This document shows positions 39,504-48,505 of a DNA stretch of 64,000 nucleotides, in pieces (within the stretch, counting starts at the first letter, position 1; each line of letters opens with the position of its first letter). Under the pieces are notes generated by a model that saw nothing but the letters and a program-made list of their open reading frames with translations, ran no database searches and was not told the origin of the DNA. The DNA is from Rhodopseudomonas palustris HaA2. Lineage in GTDB: Bacteria; Pseudomonadota; Alphaproteobacteria; Rhizobiales; Xanthobacteraceae. The DNA lies in the NCBI RefSeq assembly GCF_000013365.1, contig NC_007778.1, forward strand, positions 806,001 to 870,000, read 5' to 3'. Position numbers and translations under genes: made by a program.

Positions 39504-39520
39504 CGCGCCGTTGCGGCGCG
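39504..39520 (-). terminator. GC-rich hairpin downstream of IclR gene
   Basis: A perfect stem CGCGCCG / CGGCGCG with a 3-base loop lies 5 bases after the stop of the IclR gene. There is no T-run, so it is at most a weak terminator or an mRNA-stabilising hairpin. Confidence 0.35.
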
Positions 39521-39524
39521 CATC

Positions 39525-40406
39525 TCACCTCGCGTTCCGGCTCTGCCGCAACCGTGGCGCGGCCGCGGCGTCGGCTTCGTGAAACATCGCGCGGATGGCG
39601 GCCGCGAGCGCGCGGATGCGCGGGCCGATCTCGGCTTCGAGCTGGCCCGGCTGCAGCCGGAATTCCGGGATGCCGCAATTGATCGCAAACGTCCGCTTCA
39701 AGCGGCTGGAGCGGAACAGCGGCGCCGCCACGGCGTGGATCGACGGCATGTAGTCGCCGAAGCAGGTGCAGAAGCCGCGCTGCGCGCATTGCGCCAGGCC
39801 GGCGCGATACAACTCGCCGTCGCGCTCCCACGCCGAGCGGTCGGCCGCAGCGATCCGCCGCGCCAGCAGCTCGGCCTCGTCGGGCGGCAGCAGCGACGCT
39901 GCGGCACGGCCCATCGCGGTGCGCACCACCGGGATCGGCATGCCGATGTCCGGGCTGTGCGGGCCAACATCGCCGGAGCGAGCCGTTTCGACATAGATCA
40001 CCGACGGGCCGTCGAGCAGGCCGATCGAGACGGTGCCGCGCACGCTCGCCGCCAGATCCTGCATCAGGGGCCGGGCGAGCTGACGGAACGGCATGTCGGC
40101 GAGCAGCGGATGCGCCATCCGCAGCGCCCGGGGGCCGACGCCGTATTTCGACAGCGCAGGGTCGAACCGCAGATAGCCGAGTTCGGCGAGCGTATGCGTC
40201 AGCCGCGCCACCGTCGGCCGCGGGATGCCGGTGCGCACCGCGATCTCCATGTTGCCGAGCAGCGGCGTGCCGGCGTCGAACGCTTCGAGCACGATCAGGC
40301 CCTTGGCGAGCGTGGTGGCGAACGCGGCATCGCCGGCGCTGTCCGCCAGCATGGCTCCGGCGGGCAGGGGCGCGAACGCGACAGGCGACTGCGGGTCCTC
40401 GATCAT
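39525..40406 (-). CDS. IclR-family transcriptional regulator
   Basis: The 293-residue protein has an N-terminal winged helix-turn-helix (about residues 29-85: AKGLIVLEAFDAG, IPRPTVARLTHTLAELGYL) and a C-terminal IclR effector domain with GPSVIYVETARS and PIPVVRTAMGRA. It lies upstream of the two receptor genes on the same strand and is likely to control them. Start at 40406 chosen for family length; frame extends 23 codons upstream. A dyad in the upstream region may be its own operator. Confidence 0.9.
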   Translation of the reverse strand: MIEDPQSPVAFAPLPAGAMLADSAGDAAFATTLAKGLIVLEAFDAGTPLLGNMEIAVRTGIPRPTVARLTHTLAELGYLRFDPALSKYGVGPRALRMAHPLLADMPFRQLARPLMQDLAASVRGTVSIGLLDGPSVIYVETARSGDVGPHSPDIGMPIPVVRTAMGRAAASLLPPDEAELLARRIAAADRSAWERDGELYRAGLAQCAQRGFCTCFGDYMPSIHAVAAPLFRSSRLKRTFAINCGIPEFRLQPGQLEAEIGPRIRALAAAIRAMFHEADAAAAPRLRQSRNAR

Positions 40407-40433
40407 CCACCTATTATGATGAACTTCGGAAAT

Positions 40434-40481
40434 CTGTCCAACTGTTAGAGCAGCAGCGTCAAAAATGTCCAACATGTGGAC
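40434..40481. promoter_or_regulatory. Candidate IclR operator with dyad GTCCA-N5-TGGAC
   Basis: A perfect dyad GTCCA-ACATG-TGGAC at 40467-40481 and an extra GTCCAACTG half-like site at 40436 lie between the divergent IclR gene and the small protein gene at 40577. Spacing and symmetry fit a regulator dimer plus a second site. Binding is inferred. Confidence 0.45.
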
Positions 40482-40576
40482 GTAAGCGCGTGCTGGGCGG
40501 GGGGCACCAAAGCGCCCGTCGCGCGTTGTCGCATGCGCAAGATGACGCGCTGGTTCATGTCGCGGAGGACAGGCTC

Positions 40577-40765
40577 ATGGCCGAGAAGCCAAATGACCAC
40601 TCGCTCGACCCGGATGATTTTCCGGTCCATGCCGACCACACCGCCGTGACGACGCAGGACGGCGAGACCATCGCCGAGGCGAAGACCGAGAAGCTCGCCG
40701 AGAACATCGCCGAGCGTCTCAACGAGCAGGCGGCACAGGAGGAGGAGGACCGCTGGTCGGCCTGA
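40577..40765 (+). CDS. Small acidic hypothetical protein
   Basis: The 62-residue highly charged protein (MAEKPNDHSLDPDDFPVHAD...; C-terminal half rich in Glu/Ala/Lys, helical) has GGAGG 8 bases before its ATG. No signal peptide or membrane segment. It resembles many short conserved hypotheticals of Bradyrhizobiaceae but has no known role. It is divergent from the IclR gene. Confidence 0.6.
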   Translation: MAEKPNDHSLDPDDFPVHADHTAVTTQDGETIAEAKTEKLAENIAERLNEQAAQEEEDRWSA

Positions 40766-40973
40766 CCGGCGGCGTCAATCGCCATGATCGCCGGGCCTCG
40801 TCACGGGCCGCGGCGGTGGAATGCCCGGCCGCTTGCCGGTTCCGTTTGAACGATTCCAAAACACGAGACCTGCACTCGACAGCCCAACGCGGTAACTCCA
40901 TCGGAGCTCGTCCTGCCTGGCGCCGGACGGCTTCGCGCCAGCGCGCAACGACAACGGATGGGGCCGGTTCGGC

Positions 40974-42293
40974 ATGAGAGCGATATTCGGGCGACTGCAC
41001 CGCTGGGCCGGACTACTCACCGCCGCCTTTCTGTTCTTCTCAGGCGTCACCGGCGCGATCATCTCGTGGGACCACGAGATCGACGAGACGCTCAACGCCA
41101 AGTTCTACGATGTCTCGACGCCCGGGCCGGCGATGGCGTCGGTCGACCTCGTCAAGCAGATCGAGAGCCGCGATCCGCGCGCGCGCGTGATCTTCTTTCC
41201 GATGACGCCGGAGCCCGGCCATTCGCTGGCGTTCTTCGTGCAGCCGCGGATCGATCCGTCGACCAGCAAGCGCTACCCGCTCGACTACAACCAGATCTTC
41301 CTCGATCCCAACACCGGCGCCGAACTGGGGCGCCGCTATTGGGGCGCGGTGTGGCCGGTGACCAGCGAGAACTTCGTCTCGTTTCTCTACAAGCTGCACT
41401 ACACCATGCACATTCCCGAATTCTGGGGCAGCGACCGCTGGGGCGCGCGGCTGCTCGGCATCATCGCGATCATCTGGACGATCGACTGCTTCGTCGGCTT
41501 CTACCTGACGCTGCCGGCGCGGCGGCTGCTACGCGCCGGGCAGGCGCCGTCGGTGAAGCGCGAACTCGGCAAGGGCTTCTGGGCGCGCTGGGCGCCGGCC
41601 TGGAAGATCAAAACCTCGGGCAGCGCCTACCGGATCAATTTCGACATCCATCGCGCCTTCAGCCTGTGGACCTGGGCGGTGCTGTTCGTGGTCGCCTTCA
41701 CGGCGTTCTCGCTGAATTTGTATTTCGAGGTGTTCTCGCCGATCATGAAGACGGTGTCGAACTACACGCCGACGCCGTTCGAGCAGCGGCCGTATCGCAG
41801 CCTCGACGATCCGATCGAGCCGAAGATGAGTTTCGCGCAGATCGCCGCGCGCGCGGAAGCCGACGGCAAGGCGCGCGGCTTCACCGCGCCGCTCGGCTCG
41901 TTGTTCTACGGCCCGGCGCACGGCGTATTCGCCGCCCAGTTCTTCAAGCCGGGCGACGATCACGGCGCCGCCGGCGTCGGGCCGGCGCAATTGTATTACG
42001 ACAGCGAGGACGGCCGCCCGCTCGGCGAGCGGCTGCCCTGGGTCGGCACCGCGGCCGACATCTTCGTGCAGATGCAGTTCCCGCTGCATTCCGGAAGAAT
42101 CCTGGGCCTGCCCGGCCGCATCCTGATCTCGGCGATGGGGCTCGTGGTGGCGGCGCTGTCGGTCACCGGCGTGGTGATCTGGTGGCGCAAGCGCCGCGCC
42201 CGGATCGCCTCGCGGCGCGGCGCTACGCGCGCGGGCGCCCGCCCGGCCGGATCGCGCTGGCCTGTACCGGGCGAGCCCGAGCGCGCCGGCTGA
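40974..42293 (+). CDS. PepSY-associated transmembrane protein
   Basis: The 439-residue inner-membrane protein begins RAIFGRLHRWAGLLTAAFLFFSGVTGAIISW, a PepSY_TM signature, with further membrane segments near residues ~160-185, 235-258 and ~390-412. The large loops hold a PepSY-like region. Homologues often sit with TonB-dependent receptors and are thought to reduce ferric siderophores or act on periplasmic substrates; no receptor gene is adjacent. The 208-base upstream gap shows no clear operator. Confidence 0.85.
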   Translation: MRAIFGRLHRWAGLLTAAFLFFSGVTGAIISWDHEIDETLNAKFYDVSTPGPAMASVDLVKQIESRDPRARVIFFPMTPEPGHSLAFFVQPRIDPSTSKRYPLDYNQIFLDPNTGAELGRRYWGAVWPVTSENFVSFLYKLHYTMHIPEFWGSDRWGARLLGIIAIIWTIDCFVGFYLTLPARRLLRAGQAPSVKRELGKGFWARWAPAWKIKTSGSAYRINFDIHRAFSLWTWAVLFVVAFTAFSLNLYFEVFSPIMKTVSNYTPTPFEQRPYRSLDDPIEPKMSFAQIAARAEADGKARGFTAPLGSLFYGPAHGVFAAQFFKPGDDHGAAGVGPAQLYYDSEDGRPLGERLPWVGTAADIFVQMQFPLHSGRILGLPGRILISAMGLVVAALSVTGVVIWWRKRRARIASRRGATRAGARPAGSRWPVPGEPERAG

Positions 42294-42374
42294 GGGTCGC
42301 GGCCATCGCGGCGCCGGGGCCCGCGCTGGATCAGCGTGGTCGGCGCGTCCGGCCGTCCACGCCCATGTCTTGCC

Positions 42375-43781
42375 TCAGTGCCGCGTCATCGCATAGGCCG
42401 AACTCGGGCGTTGAATGAACGCCTGCCGGGAGGCGACCAGCCCGACCGGCGAGGCGGCGCGGCCGAAGGAGTCCCGGCTGGTTTGTGGCCGCTGCTCGCC
42501 GACGCCGCCGGGCAGTGCGCGGAAAATATCCGCCGCGATCGGCTCCGACGGGTCCATCAGCAGCACCCAGGAATAATCGCGGATCTGCAGCACCTGGTCG
42601 ATGTCCTCGTCCCATGCGCACAGCACGATCTCCAGTTGCGAGAAGCCGCCGCTGTCCGCCGCGAACACCGCCGTGATCGCCTCGACGTAGCCGCTGAGAT
42701 GGCGCGCGCCGGCCGACAGAACGTCGCGTACCACCACGGTGATCGGCCCGCGCCCCGCGCCCGGCACGGTCATGATCAGATGCGCCTCTGGTGCCTGATG
42801 CCGCGAGAAGCGGCGGCCCAGTTGCAGCGGCGCGGCGAAGCGGCCGAGCTGCGGTTCGAGGTCGGTCGTGGCGCCTGCGGCCGCGGCGGCGACGATCACG
42901 GCGTGTCCGCGCGTCGTCAGGTCGTCGACCCGCCAATAATCGTCGGGCAGCCAAGCGGTTTCGAGCTGCCGCTGCGAGGCGATCAGAATCCAGGCCTGAT
43001 CGAGCAGAAACGAGGCCGGCAGATCGGGATAGCCGTGGGTCAGGCGCTGCCACATCTCCAGCAGCGCGCGCGCGGCGTCGGTCCGGTTGAAGTACAGCGC
43101 GCCGGTGGTCATCGCGCCGCTCGGCTGGCGATGCACCGCGAAGTCGCAGCCGGACGCCTGCGGCAGCAGCGGATGCGCCGCGACGCGCGCATCGGGATCG
43201 ATCCAGAATACGCCGCGGTCGGCCTGCGACCATTGTGCGACGATGAAATCGACTTTGGCGCAGCGCTGCGCGGCGGCGTCGAGGCCGGCGGCCAGCGGCC
43301 CGGCCTTGAAGGCGAGGCCGAGCCGCGCGATGTCGGTCGCCAGCTCGCGTGCGGCGGCATCGTCGGGCGCGGCCGCCGTGATGAACAGGGTGTCCTCGCG
43401 CTGATACACGCCGGTGCGCACCACCGCCGGCTTGACGCCGCCCCACCAGACGTGATGCGGCGCCTCGGCGCCCTCCGCGCCGATCGAGCCGTGGGCGTAG
43501 AGCTTCGATTTCAGCAGGTCGAACGCCGGGTTCTCGCCGGTCGGCAGGATGATGATCGCGTTCTCGTGCAGCGATCCGATCAGCATCTCGATTCGCGCCG
43601 CGTTGGCGGCCTCCAGCACCACGACGGCGGCGGCCGTCGCCGGCACCGGCGAGATGCCGTCCCAGCACACCACGACGGGATAGCCGCCGATCAGCCGACG
43701 CAGCCGGGCGAGCTGTACGGCGCCCAATCGCGGAGCCGCCCGCTCGTCGCGTCCGATGATGTGATCCAGAGTGCCGTTCAT
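42375..43781 (-). CDS. Putative nucleotide-diphospho-sugar transferase-like protein
   Basis: The 468-residue protein has no signal peptide. A central stretch (about residues 150-310) with VFWIDPDARVAAHPLL, GAMTTGALYFNRT and SFLLDQAWILI resembles glycosyltransferase A-type folds that use a DxD motif (DPDA), while N- and C-terminal parts are unusual (ATVLVLE... and VVRDVLSAGARHLSGYVEA). It follows the HAD/COG5610-like gene by 73 bases on the same strand, and both lie next to the flagellin region. Glycosyl transfer is an inference from fold resemblance only. Confidence 0.5.
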   Translation of the reverse strand: MNGTLDHIIGRDERAAPRLGAVQLARLRRLIGGYPVVVCWDGISPVPATAAAVVVLEAANAARIEMLIGSLHENAIIILPTGENPAFDLLKSKLYAHGSIGAEGAEAPHHVWWGGVKPAVVRTGVYQREDTLFITAAAPDDAAARELATDIARLGLAFKAGPLAAGLDAAAQRCAKVDFIVAQWSQADRGVFWIDPDARVAAHPLLPQASGCDFAVHRQPSGAMTTGALYFNRTDAARALLEMWQRLTHGYPDLPASFLLDQAWILIASQRQLETAWLPDDYWRVDDLTTRGHAVIVAAAAAGATTDLEPQLGRFAAPLQLGRRFSRHQAPEAHLIMTVPGAGRGPITVVVRDVLSAGARHLSGYVEAITAVFAADSGGFSQLEIVLCAWDEDIDQVLQIRDYSWVLLMDPSEPIAADIFRALPGGVGEQRPQTSRDSFGRAASPVGLVASRQAFIQRPSSAYAMTRH

Positions 43782-43854
43782 GGTGTTCGCCCCAGCCGAA
43801 ACATTGCTGTCGTCATACGGACGGGGCGATCGATTCAGGCGGTCGGATCGGCGT

Positions 43855-46290
43855 TCAGCCCAACGCCAGCACCCGCGCGCCGCCCGCGGGCGTCACGCCG
43901 ATGCTCAGCATCGCCACCGCATCGGTCAGCGTCGGAAGCTCGATCGTCAGCACGGCGTCGTCGCGCGTGGCGGCGTAGCGATCGCCGTCCCAGGCGATGC
44001 CGTCCTGTGCGGCCGCGGCGCGATCGAGCAGCCGGATCTCGCCGCTGCGCGCCGCCAGCTTGATGCTCGCGCCGCTCTGCAGGAACGGGCCGCTGATGCG
44101 TCCCTCGGTCGCCAGCGTGGCGATCGGCACGCTGATGGCGCGGATCGCCATCGCCTGCGACATCGGAATCCGGATCCGGATCGCGTTGAAGCCGTCGCGA
44201 TAGCAGGCGACCGGAACGGTGGTCGCGACGCCCTTGCGATCCTGCAGCACGACGTCGATCCGGCCGCATTTGACGTCGCCGAACAGGTCCGACGGCAGCA
44301 GGTTGCAGCCGAACAGCAGATACAAATAGCTCTGCGCCGGCGCCAAGGCGGCGAACGAGCCGGCCAGCCACATCGGCGGATCGGCCGCGGTGCAGGCGTC
44401 GGGCAGCGACTGCGTCACCTGGCGGGCCGCCAGCAGCTCGGCGTCGAGCAGCGGCGTCAGCGCGGTGGTGCCGAGATTGACGTCGTGCTGCAGCGATCCC
44501 AGCAGCATCAGTTCGTCGTCGGTCGGCTGTAGCAGCAGCCGCCCGAGCATCGTCACGACGTTGGCGGCGTCGCGCGCCGGGTCGGCGATCGGCGCGAAGC
44601 GCAATTGCGGCGCCAGCGCCGCGGCTTCCGCCGCATAAGCGAGTACGCCGGCCTGCACCTCGCCGGCCAGTGCCTGCTGCGCGTCGGCGTGCAGCGCCGC
44701 CTCGCGGATCACCGCGCCGTCGCGATAGCCTTCGACCGAACCGGTCGGCGCGCAGCACAGCTGCTCCAGCACCGCGACGTTGCGCAGCAGCAGGCGTTTG
44801 ACGTGCGGCGTCACCACGATGTCGGAAATCATGCCTTCGAAGCTGTCGCGGTCGTCGCCGTCGACGAAGCCGTCGTCGAGCGACAGCAGATACAGCCCGT
44901 GAATCCGTGCGGAGACGCCTTCCAGGTCGAACACCCGCCGCAGCGATTTTTGGATGCTGCCGGAATAGCCGAGATCGACCAGAACCAGATCGGTGCAGCG
45001 ATCGAGATCGGGAAACTGCGCGCGCAGATAGGTCATCAGCTCGGCGCGCAGCGCCGCGGCGATCGCGGCGATCTCGCGCGCGTCGATCAGCTCAGGCAGC
45101 GCCTTCGCGAGTTCGGGGCCGGTGGTCCGGCCCTGCGGCTGACGCGCGAAGAACGCCGCCACTTTCTTGGAGCGATGCCGGGTCAGGCCTTCGAAGGCGA
45201 CCGCGTCGATCGCCGGAATCTCGCGCACCAGCCTGACAAGCGGATCGAGCGTCGCCGCCGCCGCCATCACGCCGACGCGGCGGCTGATCTCGACATAGCG
45301 CGACGTCGTGTCGCCGGCCTTCGCGCGGAGCCGATGCGGCAGGAAGCCGTCGCGACCGAGGAAGCCGACGCGGACCTCGCCGCCGGCGGCGCCGATCTGC
45401 GCGATGCGCGCGGCGACGAATCCATCGAATGCGTGCATCACCGGCCCGAGCACGTCGGCGCCGAAATCGAACGCGGGAGATCGCCGCGGCACGCGCGCGG
45501 CCACCAGCCGCCGCAGCGTGCGCACGCCGCCGTCCAGCGTTCCGACCGGCGCCTGGCACAACAATCGACCGGCCGGCGCCTCGCGATTGAAGATCGCCGC
45601 CAGCTGCGCGCTCGCCTGAGGGACGTGCAGCGCGCTGATGTCGAACCGCCGCGCGCCGTCGATGTCGGCGATCGGATTGTCGCCGATGTGGACCGCGCGC
45701 CGCGGGTCGACCGCATGCTCGGCGAGATAGATCCCGAATAACTTCTCGGCCTTGCCGGTGCCGCTGTCGCTCGACGAATACAGAAAGTCCCATTGGAGGT
45801 CCGGGCAGCACGCACGCAGCAGCGATGCCAGCTGCTCGGCGCTCCAATAGCTGTCGGAGATGAAGCCGGTACGCGCGCCGGCGGCACGGAGTTCGCGATA
45901 CCGCGCGAGAATATCCGGATTGCAGCGGCACAATTCGTGCTCGGCCGCGAACTCGGCGGCGACGAGGTGCGGCAGCGCCTCTTTGGACAGGCCGAACAGC
46001 CGGAACGGAAACACCGCATAGATCTCGGCGATGCCGATTTCGGCGCGGCCGTCGTTGCGGATCGCCGCCTTGCGCGCGCGGGCTTCGGCCTGCCTGCGAT
46101 GTTCGACGTAGGATCCAGCCGCGGCGGGAAAGCGGTTCGCCGCAGGCGACGATTGAAACGCCCGCTCGATCACGCCGTCGGGCGTCGTGCAGCCGCGCAC
46201 GATGAAAGTATCGAAGACGTCGAACGAGACGAAGTTTGCGTCGGAATATTTCGGCTTGAATCGATTTGTTTCCGCAATGTGTACGTTCAT
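43855..46290 (-). CDS. HAD-superfamily hydrolase, COG5610-like, multidomain
   Basis: The 811-residue protein starts with a HAD domain (residues ~18-230): motif I FVSFDVFDTFIVRG, a mid-region SDSYWSAEQLASLL and motif IV HIGDNPIADIDGARR. The following ~250 residues (EVRVGFLGRDGFLPHRLRAK, LVLVDLGYSGSIQKSLRRVF) match the second region of COG5610-type proteins found in surface polysaccharide loci. The C-terminal ~250 residues look beta-rich and I do not recognise them. It is followed by the putative glycosyltransferase-like gene; function in glycan assembly or flagellin modification is plausible but unproven. Confidence 0.72.
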   Translation of the reverse strand: MNVHIAETNRFKPKYSDANFVSFDVFDTFIVRGCTTPDGVIERAFQSSPAANRFPAAAGSYVEHRRQAEARARKAAIRNDGRAEIGIAEIYAVFPFRLFGLSKEALPHLVAAEFAAEHELCRCNPDILARYRELRAAGARTGFISDSYWSAEQLASLLRACCPDLQWDFLYSSSDSGTGKAEKLFGIYLAEHAVDPRRAVHIGDNPIADIDGARRFDISALHVPQASAQLAAIFNREAPAGRLLCQAPVGTLDGGVRTLRRLVAARVPRRSPAFDFGADVLGPVMHAFDGFVAARIAQIGAAGGEVRVGFLGRDGFLPHRLRAKAGDTTSRYVEISRRVGVMAAAATLDPLVRLVREIPAIDAVAFEGLTRHRSKKVAAFFARQPQGRTTGPELAKALPELIDAREIAAIAAALRAELMTYLRAQFPDLDRCTDLVLVDLGYSGSIQKSLRRVFDLEGVSARIHGLYLLSLDDGFVDGDDRDSFEGMISDIVVTPHVKRLLLRNVAVLEQLCCAPTGSVEGYRDGAVIREAALHADAQQALAGEVQAGVLAYAAEAAALAPQLRFAPIADPARDAANVVTMLGRLLLQPTDDELMLLGSLQHDVNLGTTALTPLLDAELLAARQVTQSLPDACTAADPPMWLAGSFAALAPAQSYLYLLFGCNLLPSDLFGDVKCGRIDVVLQDRKGVATTVPVACYRDGFNAIRIRIPMSQAMAIRAISVPIATLATEGRISGPFLQSGASIKLAARSGEIRLLDRAAAAQDGIAWDGDRYAATRDDAVLTIELPTLTDAVAMLSIGVTPAGGARVLALG

Positions 46291-46801
46291 GTCCCGTCCC
46301 GCCTGTCCGCGCGTAGTAAACGTTCAGAAACAAAAAAGCAGGCGCACGTGCTGCGATCGAGGCTCATCGCGCGACATTTGCGCTTCTTCTCGCGGCGAAG
46401 TCCGGTAGTTTTTCCAGGTGCGATTCGGCGACCGATGCCGAGCCGAATTCCACGCCTTTCGTGTCGGCGGCGGCATCACGCCGGAGTCGCGTGCGCGAGT
46501 CGCCGCGGCGCGTCGCAGCGTTGCGTGTCGAGTAGTTGCGTCAGACCATCAGTCGCGCTTGCGCGATCACCTCGTGCGTCGAGATTTTGCCGATGACATC
46601 ACAGCCCCCATCTGCGTGCCGCGCAACGCCGCGTCGAAGCACCGGCACCGGCGGCATATTTTGCCCACTACCCGGCAGAATTTTCCACCTAACTATTTGC
46701 AAAATAAGTCGAAATTCTCCGACCGGATTTTCGGGGCGGCCCGTACAAACTTCACAGGCCGACCACACCGTCCGTTCGTCGGCATAGGATTGGAGCAGGG
46801 G
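46291..46801. other. 511-base gene-free region before ECF sigma gene
   Basis: This divergent gap separates the HAD gene from the ECF sigma factor gene. The part at about 46660-46730 is AT-rich for this genome (TTTTCCACCTAACTATTTGC, then AAATAAGTCGAAATTCTCC) and is the likeliest promoter zone for the sigma factor. No certain box, tRNA or repeat was found. Confidence 0.5.
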
Positions 46802-47473
46802 ATGGCGCACGCTCTCCACACCGAACCGGTCGACACGCTCGCAACGCCGCCGGCCGCATCGGCGACGCTCGCACCCGATGCGATCGTGCCGCACGACCCT
46901 GACGCGCCGCGCGACATCGACGAAGAATTGCTGGACCGGCTCGCGGCGAACGACGAGGCGGCGTTCAGGCTGCTGGTCGAGCGCCACATCGATCGCGCCT
47001 TCGGCATCGCGCTGCGCCTGCTCGGCAGCCGCGCCGACGCCGAGGACGTGGTGCAGGACACGATGCTGAAAGTCTGGACCCATCGCGGCCGCTGGGAGCA
47101 CGGCCGCGCCAAATTCTCGACCTGGCTGTACCGCGTCGTCACCAATCGCTGCATCGATCTGCATCGCCGTCCGCGCACCGACAATGTCGATGCCGTGCCC
47201 GAGCCGGCCGACGCCAAGCCCGACGCCTGCAGCACCATGCAGCGCAACGAGATCACCCAATTGCTGGAAACCGCGATTCAGAAACTGCCCGAGCAGCAGC
47301 GCGTCGCGGTGATCCTGTCGTATCACGAGAACATGAGTAACGGCGACATCGCCGAGGTGATGAGCACGACCGTCGCCGCGGTCGAGTCGCTGCTCAAGCG
47401 CGGGCGTCAGCAGCTCCGCGAGATCCTGCGGCGCCACGAGCCGGACCTGCTGCAGGCGTTTACCGACTGCTAA
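46802..47473 (+). CDS. ECF-type RNA polymerase sigma factor
   Basis: The 223-residue protein has an N-terminal Ala/Pro extension of ~40 residues, sigma-70 region 2 (ALRLLGSRADAEDVVQDTMLKVWTHRGRWEHG, STWLYRVVTNRCIDLHRR) and region 4 (KLPEQQRVAVILSYHENMSNGDIAEVMSTTVAAVESLLKRGRQQL). GGAGCAGGGG lies before its ATG. Its likely partner (a short gene at 50766, of the kind that follows such sigma genes) is 3.3 kb away with flagellin, fliD and fliS between. It is the nearest candidate regulator of the flagellar genes, but no target is proven. Confidence 0.9.
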   Translation: MAHALHTEPVDTLATPPAASATLAPDAIVPHDPDAPRDIDEELLDRLAANDEAAFRLLVERHIDRAFGIALRLLGSRADAEDVVQDTMLKVWTHRGRWEHGRAKFSTWLYRVVTNRCIDLHRRPRTDNVDAVPEPADAKPDACSTMQRNEITQLLETAIQKLPEQQRVAVILSYHENMSNGDIAEVMSTTVAAVESLLKRGRQQLREILRRHEPDLLQAFTDC

Positions 47474-47501
47474 CCATAAATCGCCGGCCCGAGACAAACC
47501 C

Positions 47502-47529
47502 CGCCTGAATTCCGCGTGCCGTTCCGTTT
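47502..47529 (+). promoter_or_regulatory. Candidate flagellin promoter motif CGCCTGAA-N14-CCGTTT
   Basis: The element CGCCTGAA (47502-47509) and CCGTTT (47524-47529) recur upstream of flgD at 51413-51439 with a 13-base spacer. In both places CCGTTT starts exactly 90 bases before the start codon. It could be a shared sigma-dependent promoter; the sigma factor is not known. Confidence 0.45.
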
Positions 47530-47613
47530 AGCGGATGGACGGGGGCTGGCCTGCGTCCGGTCGTCCCCCACTCCGGTTCGCATTCGCGGCCGATCACTTC
47601 AAGGAGCGTCTCG

Positions 47614-48438
47614 ATGCCCGTCATTTCCACCAACACCGCCGCCAATTCCGCCGTCCGCTACCTGAATATCAACTCGCAGCAGATGTCGAGCTCGCTCTCG
47701 AAGCTGTCGAGCGGCTCCAAGATCACCCAGGCCTCCGACGACGCCGCCGGCCTCGCGATCTCGACCCGGATCTCGTCGGACGTCACCACGCTGCAGCAAG
47801 CGGCCACCAATGCTTCGCAGGCGACCTCGATCCTGCAGGTCGCCGACGGCGGCGCCTCCAACATCAGCGACATTCTCTCGCGCATGAAGTCGCTGGCGTC
47901 GCAATCGTCCTCGGCGACCGTCACCGACAGCAGCCGTGCCTATCTGAATTCGGAATTCACCGCGCTGAGCGACCAGATCGACAGCATCGCGACCGGCACG
48001 CGCTACAGCGGCCAGTCGCTGCTCGACGGCTCCAGCACCTTCGCCTCCGGCGCCGCGGTGCTGGTCGGCTCCAACTCCGCCGATACGATCACCGTCACGC
48101 TGGACAGCCTCACCGCGACCGAACTCGGCGTCGGAACGCTCGACATCAGCACGCAGGCCGGTGCGACCTCGGCGCTCGACGCGCTCGATGACGCGATCGA
48201 CACCGTCTCGGCGGCACGCGCCAATATCGGCGCGCAGGAATCGCGGTTCAACTTCAGCGCCAGCTCGATCTCGACGCAGTCGCAGAACCTGGAGTCGGCC
48301 AATTCGGCGATCACCGACGTCGATATCGCGTCGGAGCAGGCCAAGCTGTCGTCGGCGCAGGTGATGGTCCAGGCCGCGGTGTCGGCGGAGTCGGCGGCGA
48401 ACAAGATGCCGCAATATCTGCTGAACCTGCTCGGCTGA
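47614..48438 (+). CDS. fliC: Flagellin (short type)
   Basis: The 274-residue flagellin has conserved N-terminal (TNTAANSAVRYLNINSQQMSSSLSKLSSGSKI, DDAAGLAISTRISS) and C-terminal (LESANSAITDVDIASEQAKLSSAQ) D0/D1 regions with only a small variable middle part (~140-200), so it is among the shorter flagellins. It is cysteine-free and Ser/Ala/Thr-rich. It is secreted by the flagellar type III system and polymerises as the filament. AAGGAG precedes the start. Followed by fliD and fliS. Confidence 0.95.
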   Translation: MPVISTNTAANSAVRYLNINSQQMSSSLSKLSSGSKITQASDDAAGLAISTRISSDVTTLQQAATNASQATSILQVADGGASNISDILSRMKSLASQSSSATVTDSSRAYLNSEFTALSDQIDSIATGTRYSGQSLLDGSSTFASGAAVLVGSNSADTITVTLDSLTATELGVGTLDISTQAGATSALDALDDAIDTVSAARANIGAQESRFNFSASSISTQSQNLESANSAITDVDIASEQAKLSSAQVMVQAAVSAESAANKMPQYLLNLLG

Positions 48439-48452
48439 CGCCGTTCCGATCC

Positions 48453-48480
48453 GGTGAACCGGCGTTCGCGCCGGTTCGCC
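48453..48480 (+). terminator. Strong stem-loop with TTCG tetraloop after flagellin
   Basis: A 9-base-pair perfect stem GAACCGGCG-TTCG-CGCCGGTTC (48456-48477), extendable to 12 pairs, lies between flagellin and fliD. There is no U-tract, so it may serve as a 3' stabiliser or partial terminator that gives flagellin mRNA more abundance than the downstream fliD. Confidence 0.6.
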
Positions 48481-48505
48481 GCCCAGCGCAGGAGATCCGA
48501 CCGCC

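Noticed and set aside
37152-40448. Very long plus-strand open frame of 1098 codons
   Set aside because: It is antisense to three well-supported minus-strand genes (two receptors and IclR). High GC3 in this genome produces long stop-free shadow frames; its translation is Arg/Ala/Gly-rich and without domains.
40766-40973. Iron-regulator operator before the PepSY gene
   Set aside because: No Fur, Irr (ICE) or RirA-like box was clear by eye.
46660-46735. AT-rich patch as origin or horizontal-transfer mark
   Set aside because: Too short, no DnaA boxes, tRNA or integrase nearby; more likely the promoter zone of the sigma gene.
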